This document shows, piece by piece, positions 34,501 through 42,309 of a DNA stretch of 64,000 bases (within the stretch, counting starts at the first letter, position 1; every line of letters starts with the position of its first letter). Under the pieces are notes generated by a model. It saw nothing but the letters and a program-made list of their open reading frames with translations. It was not told where the DNA came from and did no database searches. Origin of the DNA: Acidobacteriota bacterium. Its GTDB lineage: Bacteria > Acidobacteriota > Vicinamibacteria > Vicinamibacterales > 2-12-FULL-66-21. The stretch spans positions 195,840 through 259,839 of the forward strand of contig QHWT01000049.1 in the NCBI GenBank assembly GCA_003222675.1, read 5' to 3'. Both the position numbers and the translations under genes were made by a program.

Positions 34501-36859
34501 CAGACGATCCGGTGTAGACGTAGACGCCATTGGCGCCGTCAACACCGTCGCGCAGGGCGTGCAGCGGCGGGTTGTCGACCGCGGCCGTAAAGTACGGATC
34601 GGTCCCGGTGTAGTGTCCGTTTGGCGCGAAGTACGATACGACGTAGGTCGTGTTCGCGGTCACCGGAACGGCCGACGAGAAGTTCGCCTGCTGCCAGCCC
34701 GATGCGGTCTCGCCGCTGAACGCGACGCTCGCGAGGAGCGTCCCCGTGCTGGTCCAGAGACTCCCGATGTGGTTGCCTACGTTCGCGCTGCCCTTGTAGA
34801 ACCGCACGCCCGTGATGTAGCCGTTGATCTCGGCGCGGAACTTCGTGCCGAGCTCGACAGACGCAGGGTCGCCGTCATCGATCGGCGCGGGCGGCACCAC
34901 CGCCGACGCCCAGATGCTGCACGGGCAGGTGCGCGTCCCCGCCACGCTGACCGCCACGCCGGCCGACGGCGTTTCCATGTTGCCGGTGTCGTCGTAACCG
35001 CGACTCCTGATCGTCACGGTGCCGCTGCCGGACACGACCCAGTTGAACGACCAGCTCGTCGTGCCCGTTGCGGGACGCCAGGTGGCGCCGTTGTCCACTG
35101 ACACTTCCACGCCGGACACAATCCCGCCGCCCGCATCGGTGGCGGTTCCTGTAATCGTCACGGCGCTGCCTGCGGTGACGTTGGCGCCGTTAGCCGGAGA
35201 CGTAATCGTCGACGTGGGAGCGAGCGCGTCTGTCGAGAGGGAAGCGCCGACCAGCCCCGCCTGCAACGTGGTTGGCTGAACCCCCATGTCGGCGAAGAGG
35301 TTCACCGTCGCCTGCTTCATGCGTACATCGGCGGCGGTGCCCGCGCGATCGTGATTCGCGTCGAGGCCCCAGGCCCACTGTACGGTGCCGGCGCCGAAGA
35401 CCAGCGCACCGCTCGCGTGGCGATACAAGGTCAGGCTGTGCGTCACGGTACCGGGACCAAAGGTCGATCCAAAGTCGAGAACCTTGCCGGCGACGTTGCG
35501 TGTCGTCGTCGACAGGCGGATCAGACCCAGCGGCCTGGCTCCGTTGTCGAGATCCGCGTCCCACTCGTAGCCCAGCACCCCGCTTGGGAGTGTCGCGGTG
35601 GCGCCGGCGGCGAGCGTGGCAACCGTCGTGTTGCGCCAGAACCGCGCCTTGCCGTCCGCCGCAGGGACGAGCATCGTCCCCGTGTCGCCATCATTCACCA
35701 TGAAGATGGTGCCGGTCAGCGCGTTCTCGGGGCGGCCGCCGTCAGCCGGCGGACTGAAGCGCGTGTCACGCCAGGTGCCCGTCCACGTGGGAGGATCCGC
35801 GGGATCGAGGACGCGGCCGGCGTGCGTCTCCTTGTAACAGACCATCGTGCGATACGACGTGTTCGATCCGTCGATGCTCGTTTCCCACCGCGTCTTCCAG
35901 AACACTTCGTTGCCGCTGAAGAACGCGAGGTTCACGCCGGCGGCCCTTGCCGCTTCGACGTTGGCGCGCTGGGAGCCCGACCAGTACTCGTCGTGTCCGT
36001 TCGACAGAAAAATCTTGTGCTCGAGGAGTTCCGCGCCGCGGCGGTCGGTATCGACGCCGGTGGTGTAACTGACGTCGTACCCGTTGGACTCGAGCCATCG
36101 CACCATCGGGTACTCGGCGTTGAACACGAAGTCCTCGGATCCGGTGCCCCGCGTCGTGATCGGCCGGTTGTAGCTCACCTTGTACGCGCGGCTCGGCGAC
36201 GTTCCCGGCGCGCCTTGATACAGGCTGTTCCCGCCGTACGTGTTGTAGGCCTGCCACGTCGTATCGGATGTTTGAAAAAGAACGTCCGAGCGCCCGGCAT
36301 CGTCGCGAACGACGAAGAAGATGTGGCTCGCGCCGCCAGTGTCGTTGCGCGTGAGCTTCGCGAAGTAGATCCCCGACACCGCGTTGGCGGGAACCTGCCA
36401 TGACGCCGAGACGGCCCAGTTGCCGCAATCGATCAGGCCGCTTGCCGCGTTGGTCAGGCAGTTCGGCTGGTTCTGCGGCAACGACGCGGACGGCGCGATC
36501 GTCGCGATCTTTCTCGCGCCCATGCCGCCGTAGTAGCCGATTCGATAGAGGTCGATGGAGTACGCGGATGCGGACGTATCGATCTTGAAGAGCTCGGTCC
36601 CTCCGGGCGCGACGCTGATGTCCGTGGCAAATCCCTGGATGCTCGTGTCGCCGGCGCCCGACACGTCCCATTGGCTGGCGGGGTCGCCGGGGTTCTGATT
36701 TTCGCACGCGACCGGATTCACCGTTGGCCCGCACGCGCTCGCGGCCACGACGTGCGGCTGTCGAGGGCCGCTCAAGGCGAAGGCGACGAGTCCTGCCGCG
36801 AGTGCCGCACGCACGCCGATCTGTCGCCACGCTCCGACACGAATACGTTTCGCCATCAC
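28562..36859 (-). CDS. Giant secreted multidomain protein (2765 aa)
   Basis: Signal peptide about residues 1-40. Residues about 45-545 resemble the N,N-dimethylformamidase large-subunit-like domain (YSIDLYRIGYYGGMGARKIA, HKIFLSNGHDEYWSGSQRAN). Then an Ig-like domain (about 550-638), a DUF4082-like domain (about 643-806, VELGTKFRAEINGYITGVRF), a Big_5-like domain (about 810-933), a second DUF4082/Big_5 pair (about 940-1213), a region mixing a glutamine-amidotransferase-like and a NodB-like fold (about 1226-1805, AVVIMTGDDHANGG), a fibronectin III domain (about 1806-1900), eight 80-residue beta repeats (about 1903-2545) and a unique C-terminal domain. It is probably exported and binds or trims surface glycan; no catalytic role is proven. 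It stands alone, between a terminator and the small PEP-CTERM-like gene. Confidence 0.85.
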   Translation of the reverse strand: MMAKRIRVGAWRQIGVRAALAAGLVAFALSGPRQPHVVAASACGPTVNPVACENQNPGDPASQWDVSGAGDTSIQGFATDISVAPGGTELFKIDTSASAYSIDLYRIGYYGGMGARKIATIAPSASLPQNQPNCLTNAASGLIDCGNWAVSASWQVPANAVSGIYFAKLTRNDTGGASHIFFVVRDDAGRSDVLFQTSDTTWQAYNTYGGNSLYQGAPGTSPSRAYKVSYNRPITTRGTGSEDFVFNAEYPMVRWLESNGYDVSYTTGVDTDRRGAELLEHKIFLSNGHDEYWSGSQRANVEAARAAGVNLAFFSGNEVFWKTRWETSIDGSNTSYRTMVCYKETHAGRVLDPADPPTWTGTWRDTRFSPPADGGRPENALTGTIFMVNDGDTGTMLVPAADGKARFWRNTTVATLAAGATATLPSGVLGYEWDADLDNGARPLGLIRLSTTTRNVAGKVLDFGSTFGPGTVTHSLTLYRHASGALVFGAGTVQWAWGLDANHDRAGTAADVRMKQATVNLFADMGVQPTTLQAGLVGASLSTDALAPTSTITSPANGANVTAGSAVTITGTATDAGGGIVSGVEVSVDNGATWRPATGTTSWSFNWVVSGSGTVTIRSRGYDDTGNMETPSAGVAVSVAGTRTCPCSIWASAVVPPAPIDDGDPASVELGTKFRAEINGYITGVRFYKGSANVGNHIGSLWTSTGTLLASVAFSGETASGWQQANFSSAVPVTANTTYVVSYFAPNGHYTGTDPYFTAAVDNPPLHALRDGVDGANGVYVYTGSSAFPNQTFNSENYWADVVFTTTAPVDTTPPTITTTVPVAAATNVDPAAPITATFNEAMDPATISASNSGKEGSAAPGTFELKDNSGVMISATVTYDSTTRVGTLKPVSSLQLGSTYVATVKGGTTDPRVKDAAGNAMAATVTWTFTTWATPPPPVVCPCSIWPSTAVPTPVDDGDPSSVELGTKFRSDVAGFIMGARFYKGALNTGTHAARLWSSTGTQLGVTTFANETASGWQEVAFATPIAIAANTTYVISYHAPNGHYPGPDNYFTNAGLDTPPLHGLRSGVDGANGVYAYGTTSVFPTNTFIGEAYFVDVVFNTTTAPDTTPPAVSMVTPPPNVSGVRTNTTVTATFNEPLNSTTITTTSFLLRNPSGSAVPATVSYDAGSRTATLTPSAALGNSVLYTAVVKAGVKDAAGNAIASDYSWTFTTAAPPPPPPTQGPGGPVLVVTSAGNPHSTYYAEILRTEGLNAFATADLSTVTSATLGGYDLVVLGDTPLTAAQVSMFTDWVTAGGNLIAMRPDKQLAGLLGLTDAASTLANAYLLVNTASSPGAGIVGETIQFHGTADRYTLNGATAVATLYSTATAATVNPAVTMKQVGSGTAAAFTYDLARSVVQTRQGNPAWSGQERDAQAPIRSDDLYFGAKAGDVQPDWIDFSKVAIPQADEQQRLLWNIILKANANKKPLPRFWYYPRMLKAVVIMTGDDHANGGTAGRFDTYLANSPVGCSVANWECIRGTSYIFSNTPLPDTGAANYVAQGFEVALHLNTNCGDWTPATLASFYNTQLTQFSGAYPHVPAPATNRMHCIVWSDYATQPQVELNSGIRLDTSYYYWPSTWVQDRPGLFTGSGMPMRFATSTGQVIDVYQAPTQMTDESGQTYTSTINTLLDNALGPLGYYGTVTANMHTDFNPSEGATGSAAIVASAKARGVPVIAAKQMLDWLDGRNSSTFSSIGWSANVLSFTIGVGAGATGLQAMVPASVGISPINNVTLNGAPVTFTTQTIKGIAYAIFPAGAGVYAVTYGADTTAPTITNVIASPSLNTALVTWTTNELSDSRITYGTDPAQLISSVSNATGVTSHNLSVASLAPNTPYFYRVSSSDAAANTAVQPVTGSPASSFTTAGATVSGQIAPVAGCTGATLTLSGAVTATAVADGSGNYAFSGLSNGSYTVEAARNGCTFNPASQPVTIAGSSVTGANFTAQAVTISGTISPAAIGSGATVTLSGAASAVTTTDASGNYSFSGMLDGAYTITPSKSGFTFTPANRSIGVARANVTGVNFTGQAIPTFNVSGTISGGAGATVNLSGAAAATTTADAAGHYSFTGLLDGNYTVTPVKTGFTLAPASAAVTIAGASAVADFSAVPVVISGTITPASIGSGATVTLSGAASAVVTADASGAYSFSGITDGSYTVTAAKSGFTFTPASRAVTVAGSSVTAADFSGQPVPTFSVSGTIAGGGGTTINLTGAAAASTTADAAGNYTISGLANGSYTLTPVKSGFTFSPANQAVTIASANVSGVNFTAQAVVITGTITPASIGAGATVTLSGAANAVVTADASGNYTFSGIASGSYTVTPAKSGGFTFTPASRAVTVGGVSVTGVNFTGAPPTFTLSGTITGGSAATVNMTGGATRSVTADVLGNYSFTGLVDGQYTITPVKSGFTMTPPNQAVTVTGANVTGVNFVAQAIPTWTISGTITPASVGAGATVTLGGVALTTTADASGNYSFSGLSNGTYTVTPAKAGASFTPVNQSVTVNGTNVTGINFTGVTTIAPISVDANVSLGRSTRSTTITSPAFSTTAGNELLLAFISADNVTTGATTVTGITSTGLTWTLVRRTNAQLGSAEIWRAFAASTVTNLTARATLSQGVAASITVTSFKNVDTTGTNGSGAIGATGSNNSLSGAPTASLTTTRANSLVIGVGSDWDQALDRTVGANQSIVFQFFATDGDTFWVQRQNGLIAQSGTVVTINDTAPATDRFNLTICEVLGALQ
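29220..31150 (-). repeat. Eight tandem 240-bp coding repeats in the giant protein gene
   Basis: Eight units of about 80 codons encode carboxypeptidase-regulatory/SdrD-like beta modules of the form SGTITPASIGSGATVTLSGA followed by DASGNYSFSGL and SGFTFTPASRAVTV. Two unit types alternate: the PASIGSGATVTLSG type and the GGAGATVNLSGAAA type, in the order A-B-A-B-A-B-A after a divergent first unit. This points to duplication of dimers. Confidence 0.8.
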
Positions 36860-36988
36860 GCTCCTACATCGCGCGGCGCAAAGTCGCCGTACGATCGAAC
36901 AACCGATTCCCGCGCACGAAAGCCCACGCTTCCGCGATTTTTGTCTCCGCCTGGATGGACTGGGGATCGCTCCGTCTGGCCGATCAGG

Positions 36989-37222
36989 TCAACGCACCGT
37001 GCGCGCGCGCGCCGCGAGCGCCGAGCCGAGCGTCATCAGGCCCGCACCGAACATGAGCATCACGCCCGACTCGGGCAGCGCCCCTTCGGTGCGCGCATAC
37101 AAGAAGAGAATTCCAACCATCCAGAGGCACGCCGTGAACAGCATCGGCAACCAGCTGCGTGCGGGTGAGGCCGGACGCTCTGCACGTGCGAACGACTCGA
37201 CGGCGAGACTCTGGGTCGTCAT
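36989..37222 (-). CDS. Small membrane protein with PEP-CTERM-like C-terminus
   Basis: 77 aa. One membrane helix near the middle (WLPMLFTACLWMVGILFLYA, about residues 24-43), then LPESG, a second hydrophobic stretch (VMLMFGAGLMTLGSALA) and a basic end ARARTVR. The last part has the layout of a PEP-CTERM sorting signal (motif, helix, arginines) although it reads LPES rather than PEP. If processed, it would be a substrate of an exosortase encoded elsewhere. The start is supported by GGAGG 4 nt upstream of the ATG, and a near-consensus sigma-54 promoter lies about 60 nt upstream. Alternatively it is simply a two-helix membrane protein. Confidence 0.65.
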   Translation of the reverse strand: MTTQSLAVESFARAERPASPARSWLPMLFTACLWMVGILFLYARTEGALPESGVMLMFGAGLMTLGSALAARARTVR

Positions 37223-37249
37223 AGATCCTCCGAATCACTTTTTTGGGGT

Positions 37250-37267
37250 GCGCGTGTCACCACGCGC
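37250..37267. promoter_or_regulatory. Inverted repeat at predicted start site
   Basis: gcgcgtg-tcac-cacgcgc, perfect 7-bp arms, immediately downstream of the predicted leftward start at about 37268. It mirrors the arrangement at the EPS operon promoter. Confidence 0.4.
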
Positions 37268-37279
37268 GGCGGGTGAGAT

Positions 37280-37295
37280 AGCAACGGCCGCGCCA
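37280..37295 (-). promoter_or_regulatory. Sigma-54 promoter of the small PEP-CTERM-like gene
   Basis: On the minus strand TGGCGCGGCCGTTGCT differs from the consensus TGGCACG-N4-TTGC at one position only, with correct GG to GC spacing. The start would be about 37268 and the leader about 46 nt, ending in a strong ribosome site. Confidence 0.65.
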
Positions 37296-37489
37296 GTCCG
37301 TCAGCCTGTCCGAGCGCGCGATCCCTCAAACCTGAAAGGCTTCCAGATCCGGAACTTTCGTCCGCGCCCCGGCAGACGTCACCGCGCCTGGGGCGTCGGC
37401 GCACGCGGGCGCAACTCCTGCAGCAGCGGCGGGTTACCGGCATCTTCGAATGCTGGAGAGCCCTTTGCTCACTGGCGGGCACACCCGCT

Positions 37490-38323
37490 ATGAAGACTTC
37501 TGTGAGCGCCTCGCAGGCGATGGCTGCGACGTCCGTGCTTGGCGACCTGCGCGACATGGTCTACGAGCAGTTCGAGTACCGCGAGGTCCTCCGGCAGATG
37601 ACCCTGCGCGATCTGACGCTGCGCTACAAGCAGACGGTAATGGGATTCGGGTGGGCGGTGCTGATGCCACTGGTGAACACCGCGGTGTTCTCGGTGATCT
37701 TCACGCGCGTCGCGCCGCTCGACGTCGGCATGGCGTATCCGCTGTATGCGTTCTGCGGGTTGCTCGCCTGGAACTTCTTCGCATCCGCGCTGCGGTTTTC
37801 GGTGACGTCGCTCACGAGCAACCAGATCCTCGTGAGCAAGATTTATTTCCCGCGCGAGATTTTTCCAATTGCCGCGGTGTTGGTTGCGCTGGTCGATTTC
37901 GCGGTCGCGATGGTGCCGCTGGCCGCGCTGATGGCGTACTACCACGTGCCCGTCGGCGCGTCGCTCGTGCTCCTGCCCGTCGTGATTGCGATCCACGTGA
38001 TCTTCACCGCGGCGATCGGGCTGCTGCTCGCGATGGGCAATCTGTTCTACCGCGACGTGAAGTACCTGTTCGAGGTCGCGATCACGGTGTGGATGTTCGC
38101 GACGTCGGTGCTCTATCCGGTCGAGCGCGTCGGCGGACGCCTCGGCACGCTGCTCGGCCTCAATCCGATGACGGCCGTCATCGACGCGTATCGCTCAGTG
38201 CTGCTCCTGGGTACCTGGCCGTCGAGCGCGCTGACGAGCGCCGCGATCGTATCGATCGCTCTGCTCGCGATGGCGTGGTTCGCGTTTCACCGGGCGGAAT
38301 TCGCGTTCGCGGAGCACCTCTAA
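37490..38323 (+). CDS. wzm: ABC-2 type glycan export permease (Wzm)
   Basis: 277 aa with six predicted membrane helices. LRQMTLRDLTLRYKQTVMGF is the amphipathic entry seen in O-antigen/capsule ABC permeases, and TSNQILVSKIYFPREIFPIA and GNLFYRDVKYLF are typical internal motifs. With the Wzt ATPase that follows it should export an undecaprenyl-linked glycan across the inner membrane. The stop codon TAA overlaps the ATG of wzt by one base. It starts the rightward glycan cluster that runs to about 49.8 kb; no clear promoter was recognised. Confidence 0.9.
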   Translation: MKTSVSASQAMAATSVLGDLRDMVYEQFEYREVLRQMTLRDLTLRYKQTVMGFGWAVLMPLVNTAVFSVIFTRVAPLDVGMAYPLYAFCGLLAWNFFASALRFSVTSLTSNQILVSKIYFPREIFPIAAVLVALVDFAVAMVPLAALMAYYHVPVGASLVLLPVVIAIHVIFTAAIGLLLAMGNLFYRDVKYLFEVAITVWMFATSVLYPVERVGGRLGTLLGLNPMTAVIDAYRSVLLLGTWPSSALTSAAIVSIALLAMAWFAFHRAEFAFAEHL

Positions 38324-39564
38324 TGGCGCGGTCAGCGGTCGTCGTCGAACACATCTGGAAGAAGTTTCGTCGCGGCGAGCGCCACGACAGCCTGCGGGAC
38401 CTCGTCCCCTCGCTCGTGCGCCGCGCGCTGCGGCCGCAGCCGGCCACGCTCCAGCGCGAAGAGTTCTGGGCGCTCCGCGATCTCTCGTTCACCGTCAATC
38501 CGGGGGAGGCGCTCGGCGTCATCGGTCCCAACGGCGCCGGCAAATCGACGCTGTTGAAGATACTCAGCCGGATCCTGCGGCCGACGGTCGGCCGCTGCGT
38601 GCTCGGCGGCCGCGTCGGGTCGCTGATCGAAGTCGCGGCGGCGTTTCATCCGGATCTCACGGGGCGCGAGAACGTGTTTCTGCAGGGCGCCATCATGGGT
38701 ATGCGCCGCGCCGAGATCGCCCGGAAGTTCGACGACATCGTCGACTTCTCGGGCGTCAGCGAATTCATCGATACGCCCGTCAAGCGGTACTCGTCGGGGA
38801 TGAACGCGCGCCTAGGTTTCTCGATCGCCGCGCACCTCGATCCCGACGTGCTGCTCGTCGACGAAGTGCTCAGCGTCGGTGACGCCGGATTCCAGCAGCA
38901 GTGCGTCGAGCGCATGCGGCAGCTGATCGCGCGCGGGATCCCCGTCGTGTTCGTCTCGCACAACCTGCCAGCGGTGCTGCAGCTCTGCACGCGCGTGATG
39001 GTGGTGGATCACGGCACGGTGTTGTTCGACGGCGAGCCGAGCGCAGGTGTGGCCGAGTACCGCCGGGTGCCGTGGGCGCGCACGACGCACGCCGCGTCTC
39101 ACGACGCGCGCGGGATCATGATCGGCCGCGTGCAGCTTCTCGACGATCGGCAGACCGACGCAGCCGTCTTCGCCGCCTCGTCGCGGCTGACGGTCCGCAT
39201 CGGATACGAGGCGCGGCTCCCCGTCCGCGGCCACTTCGCGGTCGACATCTACAGCGCCGACGGCGTGTATTGCGCCGGCATCAACAGCCGCATGGATCGC
39301 CGCGACTTCGGCGTGCTCTCCGGTCGCGGCGTGGTGGATCTGGCGTTTCCGCGGCTGTCGCTGCTGCCCGGCTGCTACGTGATCTCGGTGGGCATTCTCG
39401 ATGCGCAGGGGCTCGGGCCGCTCGACGTGCAGCACCGCGCGTATCCATTTTCGGTCGCCTCCGACGAGCGCGACCTCGGCGTCGTGCACCTCGAGCGCGC
39501 CTGGCGGCACGAATCGTATGCATCGGTGTCGGCGGGGGCGCCCGCCGCGGGAGGTCTCGAATGA
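38323..39564 (+). CDS. wzt: ABC transporter ATPase with C-terminal glycan-binding domain (Wzt)
   Basis: 413 aa. Walker A GPNGAGKST, the helical GRENVFLQGAIMGM segment, signature YSSGMNARLGFS (a typical Wzt version) and Walker B VLLVDEVLSVGD. Residues about 260-413 form the extra beta domain (LTVRIGYEARLPVRGHFAVD) that in Wzt binds the modified end of the exported polymer. It partners with Wzm. ATG at 38323 overlaps the stop of wzm; the frame is open for 870 nt before it but that is not coding. It is followed by an ATGA overlap with the acyltransferase. Confidence 0.92.
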   Translation: MARSAVVVEHIWKKFRRGERHDSLRDLVPSLVRRALRPQPATLQREEFWALRDLSFTVNPGEALGVIGPNGAGKSTLLKILSRILRPTVGRCVLGGRVGSLIEVAAAFHPDLTGRENVFLQGAIMGMRRAEIARKFDDIVDFSGVSEFIDTPVKRYSSGMNARLGFSIAAHLDPDVLLVDEVLSVGDAGFQQQCVERMRQLIARGIPVVFVSHNLPAVLQLCTRVMVVDHGTVLFDGEPSAGVAEYRRVPWARTTHAASHDARGIMIGRVQLLDDRQTDAAVFAASSRLTVRIGYEARLPVRGHFAVDIYSADGVYCAGINSRMDRRDFGVLSGRGVVDLAFPRLSLLPGCYVISVGILDAQGLGPLDVQHRAYPFSVASDERDLGVVHLERAWRHESYASVSAGAPAAGGLE

Positions 39565-40049
39565 TTTCGGAAGACGTGATCCTTGGCGACGGCGTCACCA
39601 TCCCGCAGCCGCAGCTCGTGAACCTGTATGGCTGCACGGTCGGCGACAACACGAAGGTCGGCGCGTTCGTCGAGATCCAGTCGGGCGCGATCATCGGCAG
39701 GAACTGCAAGATTTCGAGCCACTCGTTCATCTGCTCGGGCGTGACGATTGGCGACGGCGTCTTCGTGGGCCACGGCGTCATGTTCATCAACGACCTGTTC
39801 CCGCAGGCGGTGAATGCGGACGACTCGATGCGCGGCCCCGCCGACTGGTCGATGGTGCCGACGATGGTGGAAGCGCGCGCGGCGATCGGCACGAACGCGA
39901 CGATCCTCGGCGGCGTGCGGATTGGCGAAGGCGCGCTGATTGGCGCGGGCGCGGTCGTCGTCAGCGACGTGCCCGCCGGAGCCATCGTCGCCGGCGTGCC
40001 GGCGCGCGTGCTGCGCTATGCGACTCAGTCAGTAACCAGTAGCCGGTAG
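39561..40049 (+). CDS. Hexapeptide-repeat N-acyltransferase (WbpD/WlbB-like)
   Basis: 162 aa left-handed beta-helix transferase. Hexapeptide steps such as VGAFVEIQSGAIIGRNCKIS, SGVTIGDGVFVGHGVMFIND and ATILGGVRIGEGALIGAGAV are clear, with the loop DWSMVPTMVEARAAIG. The order acyltransferase, Gfo/Idh dehydrogenase, DegT aminotransferase matches the set that makes 3-acylamino sugars (WbpD/B/E), so it probably acylates a 3-amino sugar nucleotide. The C-terminus runs into a 7-nt repeat array, which supplies the last residues QSVTSSR and the stop. Confidence 0.85.
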   Translation: MISEDVILGDGVTIPQPQLVNLYGCTVGDNTKVGAFVEIQSGAIIGRNCKISSHSFICSGVTIGDGVFVGHGVMFINDLFPQAVNADDSMRGPADWSMVPTMVEARAAIGTNATILGGVRIGEGALIGAGAVVVSDVPAGAIVAGVPARVLRYATQSVTSSR

Positions 40050-40130
40050 CCAGTAGCCAGTAATCAAGCAGCTGGCAACTGACAACTGGGAACTGGCAAC
40101 TGGGAACTGGCAACTGACGACTCGCAAACG
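40023..40130. repeat. Two adjacent 7-nt tandem arrays
   Basis: Units cagtaac, cagtagc, cggtagc, cagtagc, cagtaat (about 40029-40063), then ggcaact, gacaact, gggaact, ggcaact, gggaact, ggcaact, gacgact (about 40074-40125). The first array provides the stop codon of the acyltransferase. Different unit sequences share the period of seven, as at 53434-53461. Confidence 0.85.
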
Positions 40131-40162
40131 AAGAAACGGCAGTGAGGTAGAGGAGGCAGATC

Positions 40163-41212
40163 GTGACTGGTGTCGGAGTCATCGGCTACGGCTATTGGGG
40201 CCCGAACATTGCCCGCAACGTCCGCGAGCAGCCGGGTGGAGACCTCGTCGCGATCAGCGACCTGCGACCGCAGCGGCTGATCGACGCGGCGTCGCGGTAT
40301 CCCGGCGTCAAGGCGACGACCGAGATGCGCGAGGTGCTGGCCAACCCGCGGGTCGACGCGGTCGTGATTGCCACGCCCGTCTCGACGCACTACGAGCTGG
40401 CGCTGGAAGCGCTTCGCGCCGGCAAGCACGTGCTCGTCGAGAAGCCCATGGCGATGACCAGCGCGCACGCGCTGCGCCTCATGGAAGAGGCCGACCGCCG
40501 CAACCTGGTGCTCGCCGTGGATCACACGTTCGTCTATACGAGCGCGGTGCGCAAGATTCGCGAGCTGATTGCAGGCGACGGCATCGGCGACATCTATTAC
40601 TACGATTCGGTGCGCGTGAACCTGGGGCTCTTCCAGCACGACGTGAACGTCGTGTGGGACCTCGCCGTCCACGATCTGTCCATCATCGATTACGTGCTCC
40701 CGCTGCGTCCGGTGGCCGTGTCGGCGACCGGGCTGGGGCACGTCACCGGCCAGCCGGAGAACATCGCGTACCTGACGCTGTTCTTCGATGCGCCGCTCAT
40801 CGCGCACGTCCACGTGAACTGGCTCGCGCCGGTGAAGGTGCGGCGGACGCTCATTGGCGGCAGCCGCAAGATGATCGTCTACGACGATCTCGAGCCGAGC
40901 GAAAAGATCAAGGTGTACGACAAGGGCATCACGGTCAACGGCAGCGAGCACGAGTTGAGCGCGGCCAGCACGCCCGACTACCAGATGCTCGTTGGCTATC
41001 GCGCCGGAGACATGTGGGCGCCGCACCTCGACATGACGGAAGCGCTCACCGTCGAGATGCGCCACTTCCTCGAATGCATCGACCAGGGCCGGCAGCCGAT
41101 CGCCGATGCCGCGTCCGCTCTTCGCGTCATCCAGATCCTCGAAGCGGCCAGCCAGTCTCTGCGACAGCGCGGGCGCGCGATCGAACTCCACGCAGAAAGG
41201 CGTGTCGCATGA
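40163..41212 (+). CDS. Gfo/Idh/MocA sugar dehydrogenase (WbpB/WlbA-like)
   Basis: 349 aa NAD-dependent oxidoreductase. Rossmann start GVIGYGYWGPNIARN, DAVVIATPVSTHYELALEAL and the substrate Lys motif HVLVEKPMAM are all present; the C-terminal alpha/beta domain follows. It likely oxidises C3 of a UDP- or dTDP-sugar to the 3-keto form used by the aminotransferase next door. GTG at 40163 has gaggagg 6 nt upstream. It overlaps the next gene by 4 nt (ATGA). Confidence 0.9.
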   Translation: MTGVGVIGYGYWGPNIARNVREQPGGDLVAISDLRPQRLIDAASRYPGVKATTEMREVLANPRVDAVVIATPVSTHYELALEALRAGKHVLVEKPMAMTSAHALRLMEEADRRNLVLAVDHTFVYTSAVRKIRELIAGDGIGDIYYYDSVRVNLGLFQHDVNVVWDLAVHDLSIIDYVLPLRPVAVSATGLGHVTGQPENIAYLTLFFDAPLIAHVHVNWLAPVKVRRTLIGGSRKMIVYDDLEPSEKIKVYDKGITVNGSEHELSAASTPDYQMLVGYRAGDMWAPHLDMTEALTVEMRHFLECIDQGRQPIADAASALRVIQILEAASQSLRQRGRAIELHAERRVA

Positions 41213-42309
41213 TTCCGTATTGTGATCTCAGGGCCCAGTACAAGTCGATCAAGCTGGAAATCGACCAGGCGGTGTCGCGCACCCTCGAGTCCGCCGAGTT
41301 CGTGCTCGGCAGCGAAGTCGAAGCCTTCGAGCAGGAGTTCGCGAAGTACGTCGGCGCGAAGCATGCGATCGCGATGAACTCGGGCACGAGCGCGCTGCAC
41401 CTGGCGCTGCTCGCCGCGGGTGTCGGGCCCGGCACCGAAGTCATCACCGTGCCGTTCACGTTCGTCGCGACGACCGCGGCGATCGTCTACACGGGCGCGA
41501 CGCCCGTGTTCGTCGACGTCACCGCGGATTCGCTCACGATGGATCCGGCGCAGGTGGAAGCGGCGATCACGCCGCGGACGCGCGCGATCCTCCCGGTGCA
41601 CCTCTACGGCCAGCCGGCGGATCTCGATCCGCTTCTGGTCATCGCGCGCAGGCACGGCCTGACGCTGATCGAGGACGCATGCCAGGCGCACGGGTCCGAA
41701 TACAAGGGACGCAAAGTCGGCCCCATCGGTGATTCGGGCTGCTTCAGCTTCTACCCGGGGAAGAACCTGGGTGCGTATGGCGAAGGCGGCCTTGCCGTCA
41801 CCAACGATGCGGAGCAGGCGCGCACGATGCGCATGCTGCGCGACTGGGGCCAGGAGCAGCGCTACCACCATGTTCTGAAGGGATTCAACTACCGCATGGA
41901 GGGGCTGCAGGGCAGCATCCTCCGCGTGAAGCTCCGTCACCTGGAACGGTGGACCGAGCTGCGCCGCACGCACGCGGCCGCGTACCACGAAGTGCTCCGC
42001 AGCAGCGGCCTGTCGCTCCCGATCGAGAAGGCGTACGCGCGGCACGTATATCACGTGTTCGCAATCCGCGTGGCGGAGCGCGCGTCGCTGCAGCGTCTCC
42101 TGAAAGCGAACGGCATTCAAAGCGGCATTCACTATCCCGTGCCGGTGCACCTGCAGCCGGCATACGCGGACCTCGGGTACCTCCGCGGACAGTTCCCGGA
42201 ATCGGAGCGCGCCGCCGACGAGGTGCTCTCGCTCCCGATGTACCCGGAAATGACACGCACGCAGGTCGATGAAGTCTGCGGCGTGCTGCAGGAGGCGTAT
42301 GTCTTCTGA
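41209..42309 (+). CDS. DegT/DnrJ/EryC1 sugar aminotransferase (WbpE-like)
   Basis: 366 aa PLP enzyme. [20 protein letters not shown] (phosphate binding), [14 protein letters not shown], and the PLP lysine in [17 protein letters not shown] are clear. It should transaminate the 3-keto sugar nucleotide produced by the dehydrogenase upstream, and with the acyltransferase at 39561 completes a 3-acylamino-sugar pathway. Start fixed by the ATGA overlap with the upstream stop. It overlaps the next acyltransferase by 11 nt. Confidence 0.92.
   Translation: MIPYCDLRAQYKSIKLEIDQAVSRTLESAEFVLGSEVEAFEQEFAKYVGAKHAIAMNSGTSALHLALLAAGVGPGTEVITVPFTFVATTAAIVYTGATPVFVDVTADSLTMDPAQVEAAITPRTRAILPVHLYGQPADLDPLLVIARRHGLTLIEDACQAHGSEYKGRKVGPIGDSGCFSFYPGKNLGAYGEGGLAVTNDAEQARTMRMLRDWGQEQRYHHVLKGFNYRMEGLQGSILRVKLRHLERWTELRRTHAAAYHEVLRSSGLSLPIEKAYARHVYHVFAIRVAERASLQRLLKANGIQSGIHYPVPVHLQPAYADLGYLRGQFPESERAADEVLSLPMYPEMTRTQVDEVCGVLQEAYVF

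Noticed and set aside
30566..35101. Open frame of 1511 codons on the plus strand
   Set aside because: It is antisense to the giant secreted protein gene; its Arg-rich composition follows from the third-position GC of the real gene and no domain is seen.
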